From the NCBI GenBank assembly GCA_946408315.1, contig CAMJRV010000148.1, positions 1 to 6,309 on the forward strand: 6,309 bases of DNA, in the 5' to 3' direction. Positions 5,520-6,309 of the stretch are shown here, one piece after another. The position numbers and the translations under genes are program-made. The stretch comes from an uncultured Bacillota bacterium. GTDB lineage: Bacteria > Bacillota > Clostridia > Peptostreptococcales > Anaerovoracaceae. The first letter of the stretch is position 1; every line of letters begins with the position of its first letter. The notes beneath the pieces are model-generated. The model saw only the letters and a list, made by a program, of their open reading frames with translations, had not been told where the DNA came from and ran no database searches.

Positions 5520-6309
5520 TTGAATAACAGAGTTTTCAAAAACTTAGGGATATATGTCGTGATCTTCGGCTTGGTGCTGGCGACTGCCTGGTTTTACCGG
5601 GGAACGCCGGAGCCGGAGGTAAAAGAGGTCGATTATTCGTATTTGGTCACTCAGTTAAAGGATGGAAAAGTCAACGAGATTTTGATCAACGACCGGACCA
5701 TTACGGCGACCCTGAAAAATAAGGATCACGATAAGATCATCGCTTATGCTCCATCTATTTTAGATCTTGATAAGCTCAACGGAGAATATATCTATCCGCA
5801 GATGAAAGAGGGCAAACTCACTGTGAAAAGTGACGCGCCCAAAGAAACGCCCTGGATCGTCACGCTTCTGCCGACGATCATCATGGTCGTGATCCTCATC
5901 GTCTTCTGGTTCGTATTTATGAATCAGGGCCAGGGAGGAGGAGGCAAGGTCATGTCCTTCGGGAAGAGCCGGGCCAAGCTTCACAAGGAAGACGAGCTGC
6001 ACAAGATCACCTTTGCCGACGTGGCGGGGCTTGACGAGGAAAAGGAAGAGCTGGAGGAAGTGGTTGACTTTCTCAAAAATCCGAAAAAATACAACAGTCT
6101 GGGTGCCAGAATCCCGAAGGGTATCCTTCTGGTAGGCCCTCCGGGAACAGGAAAGACCTACATTTCAAAGGCCGCGGCAGGCGAGGCGGGGGTACCGTTC
6201 TTCAGCATCAGCGGTTCCGATTTCGTGGAGATGTTCGTCGGAGTGGGCGCTTCCCGTGTAAGAGATCTGTTTGAACAGGCGAAGAAAAATTCGCCCTGCA
6301 TCATATTCA
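5520..6309 (+). CDS. ftsH: ATP-dependent zinc metalloprotease FtsH, N-terminal part (cut by window end)
   Basis: FtsH is the membrane-anchored hexameric AAA+ protease that degrades misfolded and regulatory proteins. The first 263 residues are visible. A first membrane span lies at about 8-26 ([19 protein letters not shown]), then an extracytoplasmic FtsH-ext domain (about 30-108) and a second span (about 112-134). The glycine-rich linker QGQGGGGK, the [11 protein letters not shown] segment (145-155) and the AAA+ domain follow. [16 protein letters not shown] (163-178), Walker A GPPGTGKT (206-213) and the pore region [20 protein letters not shown] (231-250) are intact. The sequence ends at CIIF, just before the expected Walker B IDE; the zinc-protease domain is outside the window. 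The start is TTG 5520, behind AAAGGGGA; no in-frame ATG exists between the upstream stop (5406) and this codon, and TTG gives the usual short N-terminus. No clear own promoter is seen, so cotranscription with tilS is likely. Confidence 0.95.
   Translation, partial: MNNRVFKNLGIYVVIFGLVLATAWFYRGTPEPEVKEVDYSYLVTQLKDGKVNEILINDRTITATLKNKDHDKIIAYAPSILDLDKLNGEYIYPQMKEGKLTVKSDAPKETPWIVTLLPTIIMVVILIVFWFVFMNQGQGGGGKVMSFGKSRAKLHKEDELHKITFADVAGLDEEKEELEEVVDFLKNPKKYNSLGARIPKGILLVGPPGTGKTYISKAAAGEAGVPFFSISGSDFVEMFVGVGASRVRDLFEQAKKNSPCIIF

Overview
The window reads as a stretch of chromosome from an endospore-forming, anaerobic member of the Firmicutes (class Clostridia). Three things point there: a spoIIE-type sporulation phosphatase gene, the spoIIE / tilS / ftsH gene neighbourhood typical of Bacilli and Clostridia, and a Na+-pumping decarboxylase membrane subunit typical of fermentative anaerobes. 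Shine-Dalgarno sequences are mostly strong (GGAGG type), genes look close to 50% GC and intergenic spaces are AT-rich. I cannot name the genus.

Layout. (1) 80-1915 (+): spoIIE, a polytopic membrane PP2C phosphatase of about 611 aa, clearly shorter than the 827-aa Bacillus subtilis protein. (2) 1916-2017: a convergent intergenic region with a bidirectional hairpin terminator and a four-copy 10-bp tandem repeat. (3) 3737-2018 (-): a tight three-gene cluster, transcribed as a 52-aa single-span OadG-like subunit, then an OadB/GcdB/MmdB-type Na+-pump beta subunit, then a small hot-dog thioesterase resembling FlK. (4) 3738-3956: a 219-bp divergent promoter region. (5) 3957-5405 (+): tilS, tRNA(Ile)-lysidine synthetase. 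(6) 5520-6309 (+): the first 263 codons of ftsH, cut off by the window end. The spacer between tilS and ftsH holds no hpt gene.

How it fits together. The plus-strand genes are the familiar sporulation and housekeeping block: SpoIIE activates sigma-F in the forespore, TilS makes lysidine on tRNA-Ile(CAU), and FtsH is the membrane AAA+ protease. The minus-strand cluster interrupts that block. It encodes only the membrane half of a Na+-translocating decarboxylase; no carboxyltransferase alpha subunit or biotin carrier is present here. It is joined to an acyl-CoA thioesterase-like protein. The beta subunit keeps most residues known to matter for Na+ transport in Klebsiella OadB but has Ala where Ser382 is expected. 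This cluster is the least ordinary part of the window. Other points are a probable leaderless tilS transcript, a palindrome just upstream of its promoter, and a shortened SpoIIE central region.
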